Shown one piece after another: positions 25,870-34,712 of a stretch of DNA of 64,000 bases; within the stretch, counting starts at the first letter, position 1; each line of letters starts with the position of its first letter. Source of the DNA: Streptomyces canus (GTDB taxonomy: Bacteria; Actinomycetota; Actinomycetes; Streptomycetales; Streptomycetaceae). Below the pieces are notes generated by a model. The model was given only the letters and a program-made list of their open reading frames with translations. It was not told the origin of the DNA and made no database searches. The translations under genes were made by a program, and so were the position numbers. The stretch is from assembly GCF_030815415.1 (NCBI RefSeq), contig NZ_JAUSWW010000001.1, positions 2,418,001 through 2,482,000 of the forward strand. The letters are read 5' to 3'.

Positions 25870-26247
25870 TCAGTGCCCGCTCCCCTCTCCGTGGCTGCGC
25901 ACGACCTCCTTCATCTTGGCCACCGCGTAGCCCCACCCCTGCTCGACCGTCGGCTTTGCGGGAACGGCGATCTCGTCGGGGTTGGTGAGGACGTCGAGAA
26001 GGACCGGGCCCTCGGTGCGGAACGCCCGGCGTACGCTGTCCTCGAGTTCGGCGGGGTCCGAAGTCGGGATTGTCGAGCACGCGAACGCCGCCGCCTCCTC
26101 GTGCCGGCACCCCACCCATTCGAGACTCTCCGTGGTGCGGATGGCGTCCGTGACGGGGTTGAGGGCGTCTCCCACGACGCCGAAGACCTGGCGTACGCCG
26201 AGTTCGCCCAAGGCGTCCACGATGACTCGGGCGACGGTACGGGCCAC
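25870..26247 (-). pseudogene. poxB: poxB-like gene reduced to its two ends by a large internal deletion
   Basis: The frame from GTG 26247 (GGAGG six bases upstream) starts like pyruvate dehydrogenase (quinone)/ThDP oxidases: VFGVVGDALNPVTDAI, then GCRHEEAAAFA, with the catalytic Glu present. It then jumps directly to the C-terminal end (DPAELEDSVRRAFRTEGPVLLDVLTNPDEI and EQGWGYAVAKMKEV). Roughly 450 residues of a 570-580 residue enzyme are missing, including the cofactor-binding core. What remains is an open 125-codon frame. It could still be translated, but not as an active oxidase. It follows the FMN protein gene by 14 bases. Confidence 0.8.
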
Positions 26248-26261
26248 TTTGATCCTCCAGG

Positions 26262-27854
26262 TCACACGGTGAAACGGTCGGGGTCGGCGGCCTGCCAGTC
26301 GGCCGCCCACGAGGCGGGCGGCTCGGCGAGCAACTGCCCTGGCGCCAGCCACTCGTACAGCTCCGCGTAGGAACGTTCGGTGCAGGGGTCGACGCGCCGA
26401 TGGAGCATGTGCGGACGCAGCTCCGCGGGATCGGTGACCCCCATGGACGCCATGATCTGCAGCGCGCCGGCCACGGTCGCCTCCTGGAAGCGCCGGACGC
26501 GCGGCGTCTTGTCCCCGACGTCGAGGGCGCGGGCCCGGCGCGGGTCCTGGGTCGTGACACCGGTGGGGCAGGTGTTGGTGTGGCACCGCTGAGCCTGGAT
26601 GCAGCCGACGGCGAACATCATCGCCCGTGCCGCGTTGCCGTAGTCGGCTCCCTGCACCATGCGTTTGACCAGATCGGCACCGGTGGCGATCTTGCCGCTC
26701 GCACCGATCCTGACCCGGTCGCGCAGCCCCGCGCCGACGAGGGCGTTGTGCACCGTGAGCAGCCCCTCGGTGAGCGGGGCACCCACATGGTCCGCGAACT
26801 CCAGCGGCGCGGCACCGGTCCCGCCCTCGGCTCCGTCGACCACGATGAAGTCGGGTGCCGTTCCCTCCTCCAGCATGGCCTTGCACACGGCGAGGAACTG
26901 CCGGCGCGAGCCCACACAGAGCTTGAAGCCCGCAGGCTTCCCGCCGGACAACTCACGCATGCGGGCGATGAAACGGACGAGTTCGCGCGGGGTGGAGAAG
27001 ACACGGTGGTACGGCGGTGAGACGACCGTCCGCCCTTCCGGCACGTCTCGTACCCGGGCGATCTCCGCGTTGACCTTGGCACCCGGCAGCACTCCCCCGA
27101 TCCCGGGCTTGGCTCCCTGCGAGAGCTTCAGGGACACGCACTTGACGTGCTCGTGCGCGGCCTTGTCCGCGAACTCGGCCGCGTCGAAATCGCCCCTCTC
27201 GGTGCGACAGCCGAAGTACCCGGTGCCGATCTCCCAGACGAGGTCGCCCCCCGGACGCAGGTGGTAGTCCGACAGGCCGCCCTCACCGGTGTCATGGGCG
27301 AAACCTCCGGCCGCTGCGCCCCCGTTCAGCGCGAGGATCGCGTTGGCCGACAGCGAGCCGAAGCTCATCGCCGACACATTCAGCAGCGCCATGTCGTAGG
27401 GGCGGGCACAGTCGGGACCACCGATGCGCACCCGCGGTGGGGTCTGCGGCACCGCGCGAGGCGCCATGGAGGGGACGAGGAACTCGTGGCCGGGCTGGTA
27501 CACGTCCCGCTCGGTGCCGAACGGCTCTTCGGCGTCGGTGCCCTTCGCCCGCTCGTAGACGATGCTGCGCACATCCCGGTCGAAGGGGCGCCCGTCGTAG
27601 TTCCGCTCGATGAAGTACTGCTGAAGTTCTGGACGAATCCGTTCCAGGAGGTAACGGGCATGCCCCAGGACCGGATAGTTGCGCAGCACCGAGTGCCGGG
27701 GCTGCAGCAGGTCCCAGGAACCCAGCAGCGCCAGGAGCGCGAGCGGGAGGGCGGCGAACAGCCAGTAGGGCGAGACCTCGAACGAGACCACGGCCGCCGC
27801 GATGGCGACCACCCAGGTCAGGACGGTGATTCCGACGCGTGTCACTCCTGGCAC
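26262..27854 (-). CDS. FMN-binding glutamate synthase-family membrane protein
   Basis: About 530 residues. Two N-terminal membrane helices (VLTWVVAIAAAVVSF and WLFAALPLALLALLG) precede a GltS-type FMN barrel: ALLNVSAMSFGSLSANAILALNGGA, HVKCVSLKLSQGAKPGIGG, DFIVVDGAEGGTGAAP and an iron-sulfur-like CIQAQRCHTNTCPTG. It lacks the glutaminase domain, so glutamate synthesis itself is unlikely; the family is of uncertain function. Start choice is uncertain: GTG codons at 27845, 27854 and 27872 are in frame and none has a good ribosome site. It lies upstream of, and close to, the broken poxB gene. Confidence 0.85.
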   Translation of the reverse strand: MPGVTRVGITVLTWVVAIAAAVVSFEVSPYWLFAALPLALLALLGSWDLLQPRHSVLRNYPVLGHARYLLERIRPELQQYFIERNYDGRPFDRDVRSIVYERAKGTDAEEPFGTERDVYQPGHEFLVPSMAPRAVPQTPPRVRIGGPDCARPYDMALLNVSAMSFGSLSANAILALNGGAAAGGFAHDTGEGGLSDYHLRPGGDLVWEIGTGYFGCRTERGDFDAAEFADKAAHEHVKCVSLKLSQGAKPGIGGVLPGAKVNAEIARVRDVPEGRTVVSPPYHRVFSTPRELVRFIARMRELSGGKPAGFKLCVGSRRQFLAVCKAMLEEGTAPDFIVVDGAEGGTGAAPLEFADHVGAPLTEGLLTVHNALVGAGLRDRVRIGASGKIATGADLVKRMVQGADYGNAARAMMFAVGCIQAQRCHTNTCPTGVTTQDPRRARALDVGDKTPRVRRFQEATVAGALQIMASMGVTDPAELRPHMLHRRVDPCTERSYAELYEWLAPGQLLAEPPASWAADWQAADPDRFTV

Positions 27855-28149
27855 ATTGCCTGGAGACCGCACTCCATGCGCGTCCCCCGCCCCAAGAGAC
27901 GACAAAGCGCACGGCGTCCCCGGTCGTACGGAGGAGCCGGCGGCTGTCAGGAACCCTTGGCGACCGGTTCGAGGATCGCCACGCACTCCAAGGAGTCCGC
28001 CACCGATGTGCCGAGTGGAACGGCCCACGACAACGCCGACGTCGCGCCGCTGCCGGACGGGGTCGTGCACAGTCGGCCAGGTGCCGAACTCCTGCCCGGA
28101 CAGTCACATTGCACCATCGGACCCGGCGTCTGCCCGCTGCGTGACACCG

Positions 28150-28944
28150 TCATGTGGCTGCGAGGAGGATGGCGGTGTAGTGGGCGGTGAAGGCGGCGAT
28201 GGTCAGGGTATGGAAGACCTCGTGGAAGCCGAACCAGGCCGGTGAGGGGTCCGGGCGCTTGAGTCCGTAGACGACGGCGCCCGCGGTGTAGAGCAGCCCG
28301 CCGGCGGTGACGAGTACGACGACGGCGGTGCCGCCGGTGCGGGCGAAGTCGGGGAGGTTGAAGACGGCCACCCAGCCCAGCGCGATGTAGCACGGGGTGT
28401 ACAGCCAGCGGGGAGCCCCGATCCACAGGATGCGGAAGGCGATGCCGGCCAGGGCGCCCGCCCACACCACGCTCAACAGCACCAGCCGCCGGCTCCCGGG
28501 CAGCAGCAGTACCGCCAGCGGGGTGTAGGTGCCGGCGATGATCAGGAAGATGTTGGCGTGGTCCAGCCGCCGTAGCACCGCCTCCCCGCGCGGGCCCCAC
28601 GTGCCGCGGTGGTAGACCGCGCTGGTACCGAACAGCAGACAGGCCGACAGCGCGTACACCGAGCAGGCCGCCACTGACGCGCCGGTGCGCGAAACGGCGA
28701 TCAGGACGATGCCCCCGGCCAACGCCAGGGGGAACACGCCGGCGTGCAGCCAGCCGCGCATCCGCGGCTTCAGCGCAGCCGCCGCCCGCTCCACCCCGCC
28801 TTCCAGCCGACTGGCGCTCTGACCGGCGGCCGGCCGGTCGGTCGCGTCGGCAGGCGCGGGGGTGGGCAGGGTGTCGGGCGGGGTGTCGGGGCGGGAGTCG
28901 AAGTCCCGTCCGTGTACCGGCGGCTGGGCATCGTCGGCGATCAT
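28150..28944 (-). CDS. trhA: Hemolysin III/TrhA (PAQR) family membrane protein
   Basis: A 264-residue seven-helix membrane protein with an N-terminal 55-residue hydrophilic Pro/Asp-rich tail. The metal-binding family motifs are present: SAVYHRG near residue 105, LDHANIFLIIAGTYTP near 128 and FHEVFHTLTIAAFTAHY near 240. In bacteria TrhA has been linked to membrane lipid homeostasis; the hemolysin name is historical. It is a single gene in the island. The 27855-28149 spacer downstream has only a weak 69-codon frame that I do not support. Confidence 0.88.
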   Translation of the reverse strand: MIADDAQPPVHGRDFDSRPDTPPDTLPTPAPADATDRPAAGQSASRLEGGVERAAAALKPRMRGWLHAGVFPLALAGGIVLIAVSRTGASVAACSVYALSACLLFGTSAVYHRGTWGPRGEAVLRRLDHANIFLIIAGTYTPLAVLLLPGSRRLVLLSVVWAGALAGIAFRILWIGAPRWLYTPCYIALGWVAVFNLPDFARTGGTAVVVLVTAGGLLYTAGAVVYGLKRPDPSPAWFGFHEVFHTLTIAAFTAHYTAILLAAT

Positions 28945-29006
28945 GCGCTCATATTCCTGATGTGGGCGGGAGAGTGCGGTCTGGTGCTGTCGCCGTGGAG
29001 TGCGGG

Positions 29007-29339
29007 TCAGGTGTTGGCCGGGTGCCGGGGTGCGGTGCGGCGGTATTCGGCGTTGATGCGCTGGGCTTCTTCGAGCTGGTCTTCGAGGATGATGATGCGG
29101 CAGGCGGCCTCGATGGGGGTTCCCTGGTCGACAAGTTCGCGGGCGCGTGCGGCGATGCGCAGCTGGTAGCGGGAGTAGCGGCGGTGTCCGCCCGCGGAGC
29201 GCAGCGGGGTGATGAGGCGGGCGTCTCCGATGGCGCGCAGGAAGCCCTGGGTGGTGCCGAGCATGTCGGCCGCCCGGCCCATGGTGTAGGCGGGGTAGTC
29301 GTCATCGTCGAGACGGCGGTAGGAGTCGTCTGCTGTCAT
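29007..29339 (-). CDS. BldC/MerR-like helix-turn-helix protein
   Basis: A 110-residue small MerR-like regulator. The winged helix (AYTMGRAADMLGTTQGFLRAI, then TPLRSAGGHRRYSRYQL) covers residues 20-70, followed by a coiled C-terminal helix (IIILEDQLEEAQRINAEY). There is no effector domain, as in BldC-type proteins. The ATG at 29339 is six bases after AGAGAGGT; an upstream in-frame GTG at 29357 is less likely. A 30-bp perfect palindrome lies just upstream and may be its operator or a hairpin in the leader. Confidence 0.85.
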   Translation of the reverse strand: MTADDSYRRLDDDDYPAYTMGRAADMLGTTQGFLRAIGDARLITPLRSAGGHRRYSRYQLRIAARARELVDQGTPIEAACRIIILEDQLEEAQRINAEYRRTAPRHPANT

Positions 29340-29362
29340 CTGACCTCTCTGGACCACGTGGA

Positions 29363-29392
29363 GGGCCCTGGCGCCGTACGGCGCCAGGGCCC
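29363..29392. repeat. Perfect 30-bp palindrome upstream of the BldC-like gene
   Basis: Positions 29363-29392 read the same on both strands: each half is GGGCCCTGGCGCCGT or its complement, with no spacer. It lies 24 bases before the gene's start codon. In RNA it would fold into a single long stem. It could be a terminator for transcription coming from upstream or an operator. Confidence 0.7.
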
Positions 29393-30269
29393 GAAGGAAC
29401 TGCTACACCATCTGCCGGCCCTGTTGCTGCGCCGGCCTTCTGTCACCGCACACCCGGCCGACCTGCTGCCGGGAATGCTGGGATCGCGGTTGCCTGACCG
29501 GAGACCACCTCACTATCGATGTCCTGCGGTACCCGGACTCACAAGCCGTCCGGGCGATCCTGATGGCGACCAATTCCTCCGTTCTTTCCCTCTGGGATCA
29601 ATCACTTACTCAGGGGACTGCGTACTACTGGGTGATGCGACCTGCTCAGCGGCCTGTGACAGCGCCGCGCTTCGGCAGCCAGCCCCGTTCGCCTGTCCTG
29701 CGTCTGCTCTGGCTTGGAACCCCACTGCCGAACCTCCCGGTGCGCGCGCCCGCAGCCGACGCCTTCACCGAGGTGCTGCTCACTGACTTCACTGCTGGGT
29801 ACTGCTCACGGCGGCCCCTGATCACTGCGGGCCACCCGGTCCGGTCGTCAGCCCCGTCACCGTCCTGCAAAAACCCTGGCTTCGGAACTCCACCACCGCA
29901 CCGCCCTGCGCACTGCAACTACGTACTGCTGCCTGGCAGTTCGTGTCTGCCGGGCCCTGCTGTCCCTCTGGGTTACGAGAGAAACCATAGCCAGATCCAC
30001 CACCGAATGTCTACTCCAGCCAGAACAGATTTCTTTGAACTCTACGGTGAGATAAAGGCTGCGGCCCGAGGCCGGTTCCTGCTGGAGGTGCCAGAGTTCC
30101 CTTGCCGGCACAGGTATCGGCCCCGGACCTGACCGGACGCGTACCCGCGCGGAGACCGGCGAGACAACCAGCCGTGTGTGCAGAGCGTGAGAGATACCCG
30201 GACATGGCGGTGGGGGCGCACCGGCGATCAGTGCGCCCCCACTCACATCTGGTGTCCGGTCAACGCCGC
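29393..30269. other. Long stretch with no supported gene
   Basis: Nearly 880 bases of lower GC and broken frames inside the island. The longest frames (29563-30132 forward, 29646-29918 reverse) have codon use unlike real genes here and no ribosome sites. CTGCTG/ACTGCTG and CACTG words recur between 29760 and 29960. Near 30010-30060 a short frame reads RTDFFELYGEIKAAARGRFLLEV, which looks protein-like and could be the remnant N-terminus of a lost gene. No RNA gene could be named. Confidence 0.5.
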
Positions 30270-30440
30270 TTACCAGCGATACCAGCGGCCACGCTTTCCA
30301 CCTGCCCCGGTGGAGCGGGCAAAGAAGCCGATCAGCCAGATCACCAGGACGATCACGGCGATCCACCACAGGGCCTTGAGGGCGAACCCGGCGCCGAAGA
30401 GGAGCAGGGCGAGCAGCAGAACCACTATCAGGGGAACCAT
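30270..30440 (-). CDS. Small hydrophobic membrane protein (56 aa)
   Basis: A 56-residue protein, MVPLIVVLLLALLLFGAGFA followed by LKALWWIAVIVLVIWLIGFF and a basic, Trp-rich tail GGKRGRWYRW. It has two hydrophobic segments and is almost certainly membrane embedded. GGAGG lies nine bases before the ATG. Similar short hydrophobic proteins are common in streptomycetes, often among stress-induced genes; their function is unknown. It sits between the unassigned stretch and the anti-sigma kinase gene. Confidence 0.8.
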   Translation of the reverse strand: MVPLIVVLLLALLLFGAGFALKALWWIAVIVLVIWLIGFFARSTGAGGKRGRWYRW

Positions 30441-30547
30441 GGTTATCAACCTCCGTCCCGCCGTGTGCCCGGGCTTGATCTCCGTACACGTCGAACGTTT
30501 ATTTGTTTCTTATCCGCCGCTCGGGGCATCCGACCGGGCTTCTTGAC

Positions 30548-30967
30548 TCAACGGCGGGCGATATCGCTGCTGGAGGCGTCGGACAGGGCGATGCGGGCCG
30601 TGATGCGCTTACCGACCGGCTCCTGCTCGGTGAACAGGGCTTCGGTGACGGCCTCGACAATCTCCAGGCCGTGCTGGCCGATCCGGTCGGGATCAGCGGC
30701 CCGGGCAGCGGGAACGGAGGGGTCGCTGTCCCACACGACGACGTCCACGGCGCAGGCGCTGATGCGCAGTTCCAGCAGGACAGGGCCGGGAGCGTACTTG
30801 CGGGCGTTGGTGACCAACTCGCTGACCACCAGCTGGGTGAGGTCCCTCGCGCGCGCGGGCACGGGCAGGTGACGGTCGGTCTCGGCCTTCTCGAGGAAGG
30901 CGACGGCGTGGTGGCGGGCTTCGGCGATGCAGCCGTCGTACCCACTCAGGGCGTAGCCGGCGCGCAT
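30548..30967 (-). CDS. Anti-sigma factor-type ATP-binding protein (HATPase_c)
   Basis: A 139-residue Bergerat-fold kinase-like protein of the RsbW/SpoIIAB-related group. The N-box is LVVSELVTNARKYAPGP near residue 50. The G1-like segment VVVWDSDP is near 78 and the G2-like GQHGLEIVEA near 98. Such proteins bind sigma factors and phosphorylate STAS-domain antagonists. ATG at 30967 is chosen to give the usual family length. An in-frame ATG at 31033 would add 22 residues. The STAS protein is transcribed divergently 220 bp away and the sigma factor is 5 kb to the left, making a plausible partner-switching set. Confidence 0.85.
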   Translation of the reverse strand: MRAGYALSGYDGCIAEARHHAVAFLEKAETDRHLPVPARARDLTQLVVSELVTNARKYAPGPVLLELRISACAVDVVVWDSDPSVPAARAADPDRIGQHGLEIVEAVTEALFTEQEPVGKRITARIALSDASSSDIARR

Positions 30968-31187
30968 CAGGCATCCACTCGTGGCCCTGCAGTCGTCACC
31001 GTCGGCATCGGATCCCACTGGCCTCGCCCTCATTCCCCATACATGAGTGCGCGAGTACCCACCCTCCCTGCGTACATGGCAGACACACGTTGTTCGGCAG
31101 CCGCCCGAATGCATCCAGCCAGAACGGTGGGGCAGAATCATCCGCGCACGCCCTGCCCGGACCAGCCCAGGCGCAGTCGAGGAGACG

Positions 31188-31556
31188 GTGAGCGACATCC
31201 AGAAGGAAGACCGGCCAGGCCGGTTCTCCGTCAGGCCCGAAGTGGTCGACGGCGTCCTCGTCGTGACCGTGCACGGCGAGATCGACCACGACGTCAAGGA
31301 CACCCTCAGCCAGGCGCTGACCTCCGAGGACGGCATGCCGCCGCCCCTGCGGATCGTGGCGGATCTCAGCGGTGTGACCTTCATGGACTCCAGCGGGATC
31401 AACGTCCTCATCACCGCCCACCGGAGAGTGAGCCAGGCTCAGGGGTGGCTGCGCATCGCCGGCGCCCAGGAGTCCGTCCTACGTCTGCTGCAGATGGTCG
31501 GCGTCGACACCTTCATCCCCTGCCACCCCACCCTCGAGCAGGCTCTGAACGCCTGA
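31188..31556 (+). CDS. STAS-domain anti-anti-sigma factor
   Basis: A 122-residue protein of the SpoIIAA/RsbV type. The phosphorylation-site segment reads VADLSGVTFMDSSGINVLITAHRR near residues 55-78. The second Ser of DSSG is the usual target of the anti-sigma kinase. GTG at 31188 follows GAGGAGAC; the frame runs further upstream without a ribosome site. It faces away from the HATPase gene. When dephosphorylated it would release the sigma factor; the pairing is inferred from proximity. Confidence 0.9.
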   Translation: MSDIQKEDRPGRFSVRPEVVDGVLVVTVHGEIDHDVKDTLSQALTSEDGMPPPLRIVADLSGVTFMDSSGINVLITAHRRVSQAQGWLRIAGAQESVLRLLQMVGVDTFIPCHPTLEQALNA

Positions 31557-31725
31557 CCGCCCCTGCTCCTGTACGGCGCCGGCCGCGGCGTTGACGTCGG
31601 GTTCTCCTTCACGACGGGGCCGAACGCACGGTATGCGCCCACCGCACTCCTGTCGGACAGACAAGGGCGACGGTCCGCAGGCGTCACGTCGGCCGACTCC
31701 CCTGCGCGCCGGACTCCTTGATTGA

Positions 31726-32544
31726 TCACCCTGCCTGGACTCGCTTCCTGTGGAACCACGGGGAGCGGGAAGGGCGGTGAGTGTGCAGGACGAGCAGCGC
31801 CAGGGCGCCGGTCGCTGCGGACCAGGTGAGGGAGAGCAGGCCGTGGGACCAGGGGATGTGGGGAGTGAGGGCTGAGCCCAGCGCCAGCTGATTCACGCCG
31901 TACAGAGGAAGCGCGGACACGCCCGCCACGTCCATGAGGGTGTTGAAGACGGGGTTCTGCAGGCCGGTGTCGACCAGGCTGAGCATGATGATGAGGAAGA
32001 AGCCCTCCAGCTCGCCGCGGACCAGAGAGCCGAGCAGAAGGCCGATGCCGCCGTAGGCGAGGCCGGCGCCTGCAAGGGCCAGCGCCAGGGGGCCTGCGTG
32101 GCGTACGGGCAGGGAGATCCACAGCAGGATCGTGGTGTAGAAGGCCAGCAGGGCGGCGGGGAGGGCGACGGCGGCAAGTTTCGCCAGCAGTATCGGCAGC
32201 CGGGGGTAGCCGGCCAGCAGCAGACGTCGGTCCATCTCTCGGGACTGAAAGGTCTCCGTGAACGTGATGAACCCGGCGACCATGGTGACCGCGCCCAGCG
32301 CGCTGGCCACCTGGCCCACCTGGCTGGCCGGGGCGGAGACGGGGGCGCTGATGGCGGCCAGCCAGATGCGTACTACCTGGTCGGAGGTGCACAGGCGGGC
32401 CACGGCGATCCAGACCGGGATGAACGCGACCGCCAGAACCAACGCCAGCCGGTTGCGCAGGTGGCCCCGCAGGGTGCAGCGCAGCAGCTCGGTGAATGCC
32501 TGCCACGAGAGCCTCAACGGTCGGTCTTCTCGAAGTGCAGGCAC
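31726..32544 (-). CDS. ABC transporter permease
   Basis: A 272-residue membrane protein with six predicted helices (for example RLALVLAVAFIPVWIAVARL, VTMVAGFITFTETFQ, LAYGGIGLLLGSLVRG and GALALLVLHTH). It belongs to the ABC-2 type exporter style. It overlaps the 3' end of the ATPase gene by 31 bases, so translation is coupled. Substrate unknown. Confidence 0.85.
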   Translation of the reverse strand: MPALREDRPLRLSWQAFTELLRCTLRGHLRNRLALVLAVAFIPVWIAVARLCTSDQVVRIWLAAISAPVSAPASQVGQVASALGAVTMVAGFITFTETFQSREMDRRLLLAGYPRLPILLAKLAAVALPAALLAFYTTILLWISLPVRHAGPLALALAGAGLAYGGIGLLLGSLVRGELEGFFLIIMLSLVDTGLQNPVFNTLMDVAGVSALPLYGVNQLALGSALTPHIPWSHGLLSLTWSAATGALALLVLHTHRPSRSPWFHRKRVQAG

Positions 32545-33149
32545 CCATCGCGCAGATGAGCGATCGCGTCGAAGTGGTGCAGGTCGTACAGCAGGTGTGC
32601 CACCACGATGATCGACCGGCCCTGATCACGCAGTGCGGCGGCCAGGGTCCAGAACCGCTGATGGGTGTCCCAGTCGAAGCCCTGGTAGGGCTCGTCCAGG
32701 ACCAGCAACTGCGGATCGTGCATGAGGGCGACCAGCAGGTTCAGCTTCTGTCGCGTTCCGCCACTGAGCTCGCCCACCTGCTGTCGGCGGCAGCCGGTCA
32801 GCGCCAGCAGCTCCATCAGCTCGTGGGCGCGCTCCAGCGTCGGCAACCGATAGGCCATCTGGAACAGCCGCAGATGCTGGCCCACGGTGAACGCCTCGTT
32901 CAGTACCGCCCGTTGCGGGCAGTACCCCACGGCGCCGGTCCGGGTCACCGTTCCGCGGTCGGGTGCGAGGTGCCCTACGGCGATCTGCAGCAGAGTGCTC
33001 TTGCCCGCCCCGTTCTCACCGACGACTCCTACCAGCGTCCCGGCGGGCACATCGAGGTCGACGTCGCGCAGGACCTGCTTGTTGCCGTACGCCTTGCTGA
33101 CTCCGCTGATCCGCAGCCGTGGCCGGTGGCGCGTCGTTACTGCCTGCAC
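32514..33149 (-). CDS. ABC transporter ATP-binding protein
   Basis: A 211-residue ATPase with Walker A GENGAGKST near residue 45, Q-loop YCPQRAVL, signature LSGGTRQKLNLL near 132, Walker B LLVLDEP and H-loop VVAHLL. With the overlapping permease it forms a two-gene ABC-2 exporter. Such pairs commonly export lipids or antibiotics; nothing here decides which. The start reads MQAVTTRHRP with GAGGCTC upstream. Confidence 0.9.
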   Translation of the reverse strand: MQAVTTRHRPRLRISGVSKAYGNKQVLRDVDLDVPAGTLVGVVGENGAGKSTLLQIAVGHLAPDRGTVTRTGAVGYCPQRAVLNEAFTVGQHLRLFQMAYRLPTLERAHELMELLALTGCRRQQVGELSGGTRQKLNLLVALMHDPQLLVLDEPYQGFDWDTHQRFWTLAAALRDQGRSIIVVAHLLYDLHHFDAIAHLRDGCLHFEKTDR

Positions 33150-33405
33150 ATGAGCCTCTCAGAAGATCGGACAGGTGGAGCGGGCCGACCCCTGAACGCT
33201 CAGCCGCGCCGGGCTCGAACGGTCCGGCCCCGAGCGGGCCGTTCCCCTTCGCGAGGTGGCGCGCCACTGCCCGGTGTCAACGAGCCCGTACCGCCGGTGT
33301 CACGGCAGCCCCCGGGGCCCCTGTGCACGGTCGGTATCGCCACTGGGCAGGGTCTGCACCCCTGTTGAACGTGACGTGAGCGGCGGTCCGCCGTTGTAGG
33401 AGGCG

Positions 33406-34635
33406 ATGCCCCCGACACCACAGCGAGACTTCAGCGCTCCCACGATCGTGATCGGAGCCGGCCCCCACGGCCTGGCGGTCGCCGCGTTGCTGCGCCGCTC
33501 CGGAGTACCGGCCGTGATCCTGGAACGGTCGGACCGGGTGGGAGCGAGTTGGGCGCAACGCTATGACCATCTACGCCTGCACACCACCCCCGGCGCCTCG
33601 AAACTGCCCGGCCTGTCGGTGCCGCGCCAGGCGGGCCCGTGGGTGAGCCGGGACGACTACGTGCGATACCTGGAGCGTTACGTCACCCATCACCGACTCG
33701 ACGTCCGGGTGGCCACCCCGGTGCAGCGCATCGAGCGGGCCGCGCCGGGCTCGGGAGCCCAGTGGCTGGTCCACACCCCCGGCGGTGTGGTGCCCACGGA
33801 TGCGGTCGTGGTGGCCACCGGCCGCTGCCACACCCCGAACCTCCCCGACTGGCCCGGGCGTTCGGCCTTCACCGGCACGCTGCTGCACTCGGCCCACTAC
33901 CGCTCTCCGGCTCCCTACCAAGGGCAGGACGTCCTGGTGGTCGGTGCCGGCAACAGCGGTACCGAGATCGCCCGCGCCCTGGCCGGGGCCGGAGCCGGAC
34001 GGGTACGGATCGCCGTGCGTACTCCACCCAATATCCTGCCCCGCTCCAGCGCCCGATGGCATGCGGTCGGCAGGCTGACAGAAGCTCTCCCGCTCGCGTG
34101 GCGCGACCGCACCTCCCTGCTCACGCAACGTCTCTCGGTGCCCGACCTGACCTCGCGGGGACTGCCGCGGCCCCGCACGGGCCTGTACACCCGCAATGCC
34201 CGCGAAGGGGTCAACCCGGTGCTCGACCACGGCTTCGTGGATGCCGTCCGGTCCGGGCGGGTCGAGCCGGTGGCGACCGTCCAGGGGTTCGACGGCCCCG
34301 ACGTGGTACTGACCGAAGGCACCCGACTGCGACCCGACACGGTCATCGCCGCCACCGGGTACCGGCCCGGCCTCCGCCACCTGGTCGGGTCCCTGGGCGT
34401 ACTCGACGAGGACGGGCAGCCCCTCACCACGGGGGCACAGACCCATCCCGAAGCCGCACGCCTGTACTTCGCCGGATACACCAATCCACTCACCGGTGTC
34501 CTTCGCCAGGCGGGCATCGAGGCACGCGCCATCGCCCACGCGTTCCGCCGCGAGACAGCGCGGGCACCCCTTCCCAGCCCCCGCGTCGCCGACCGCACCG
34601 CCGACACCCGCCGCGGAGGGCACGCTCCGAGCTGA
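33406..34635 (+). CDS. Flavin-containing monooxygenase-like NAD(P)/FAD protein
   Basis: A 409-residue two-nucleotide-domain flavoprotein. The FAD motif VIGAGPHGLAVA is at residues 15-26, the NADPH motif VVGAGNSGTEIA near 180, and ATGYRPGLRHLV near 318. It resembles YUC/CzcO-type monooxygenases that oxidise small amines, sulfides or ketones. AGGAGGCG lies directly before ATG at 33406. It is the last gene of the island before the corA tail remnant. Substrate unknown. Confidence 0.88.
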   Translation: MPPTPQRDFSAPTIVIGAGPHGLAVAALLRRSGVPAVILERSDRVGASWAQRYDHLRLHTTPGASKLPGLSVPRQAGPWVSRDDYVRYLERYVTHHRLDVRVATPVQRIERAAPGSGAQWLVHTPGGVVPTDAVVVATGRCHTPNLPDWPGRSAFTGTLLHSAHYRSPAPYQGQDVLVVGAGNSGTEIARALAGAGAGRVRIAVRTPPNILPRSSARWHAVGRLTEALPLAWRDRTSLLTQRLSVPDLTSRGLPRPRTGLYTRNAREGVNPVLDHGFVDAVRSGRVEPVATVQGFDGPDVVLTEGTRLRPDTVIAATGYRPGLRHLVGSLGVLDEDGQPLTTGAQTHPEAARLYFAGYTNPLTGVLRQAGIEARAIAHAFRRETARAPLPSPRVADRTADTRRGGHAPS

Positions 34636-34684
34636 CGCGGCCTCGGAAGCTCGGCCCTTCGGCAAGCGCTCAAGATCACTCTCA

Positions 34685-34706
34685 ACGGCTGTCATCCGAC
34701 AGCCGT
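34685..34706 (+). terminator. Hairpin between the monooxygenase and the corA remnant
   Basis: 9-bp arms ACGGCTGTC and GACAGCCGT with a four-base loop, 50 bases after the monooxygenase stop. Confidence 0.6.
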
Positions 34707-34712
34707 CATGGG

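Noticed and set aside
27947..28156. 69-codon minus-strand frame ending LGTSVADSLECVAILEP
   Set aside because: It overlaps the end of the TrhA gene and has no ribosome site or known homology.
29563..30132. 189-codon plus-strand frame in the island
   Set aside because: No ribosome site, atypical codon use and no recognisable domain; only its last part looks protein-like, so it is described under the gene-free stretch.
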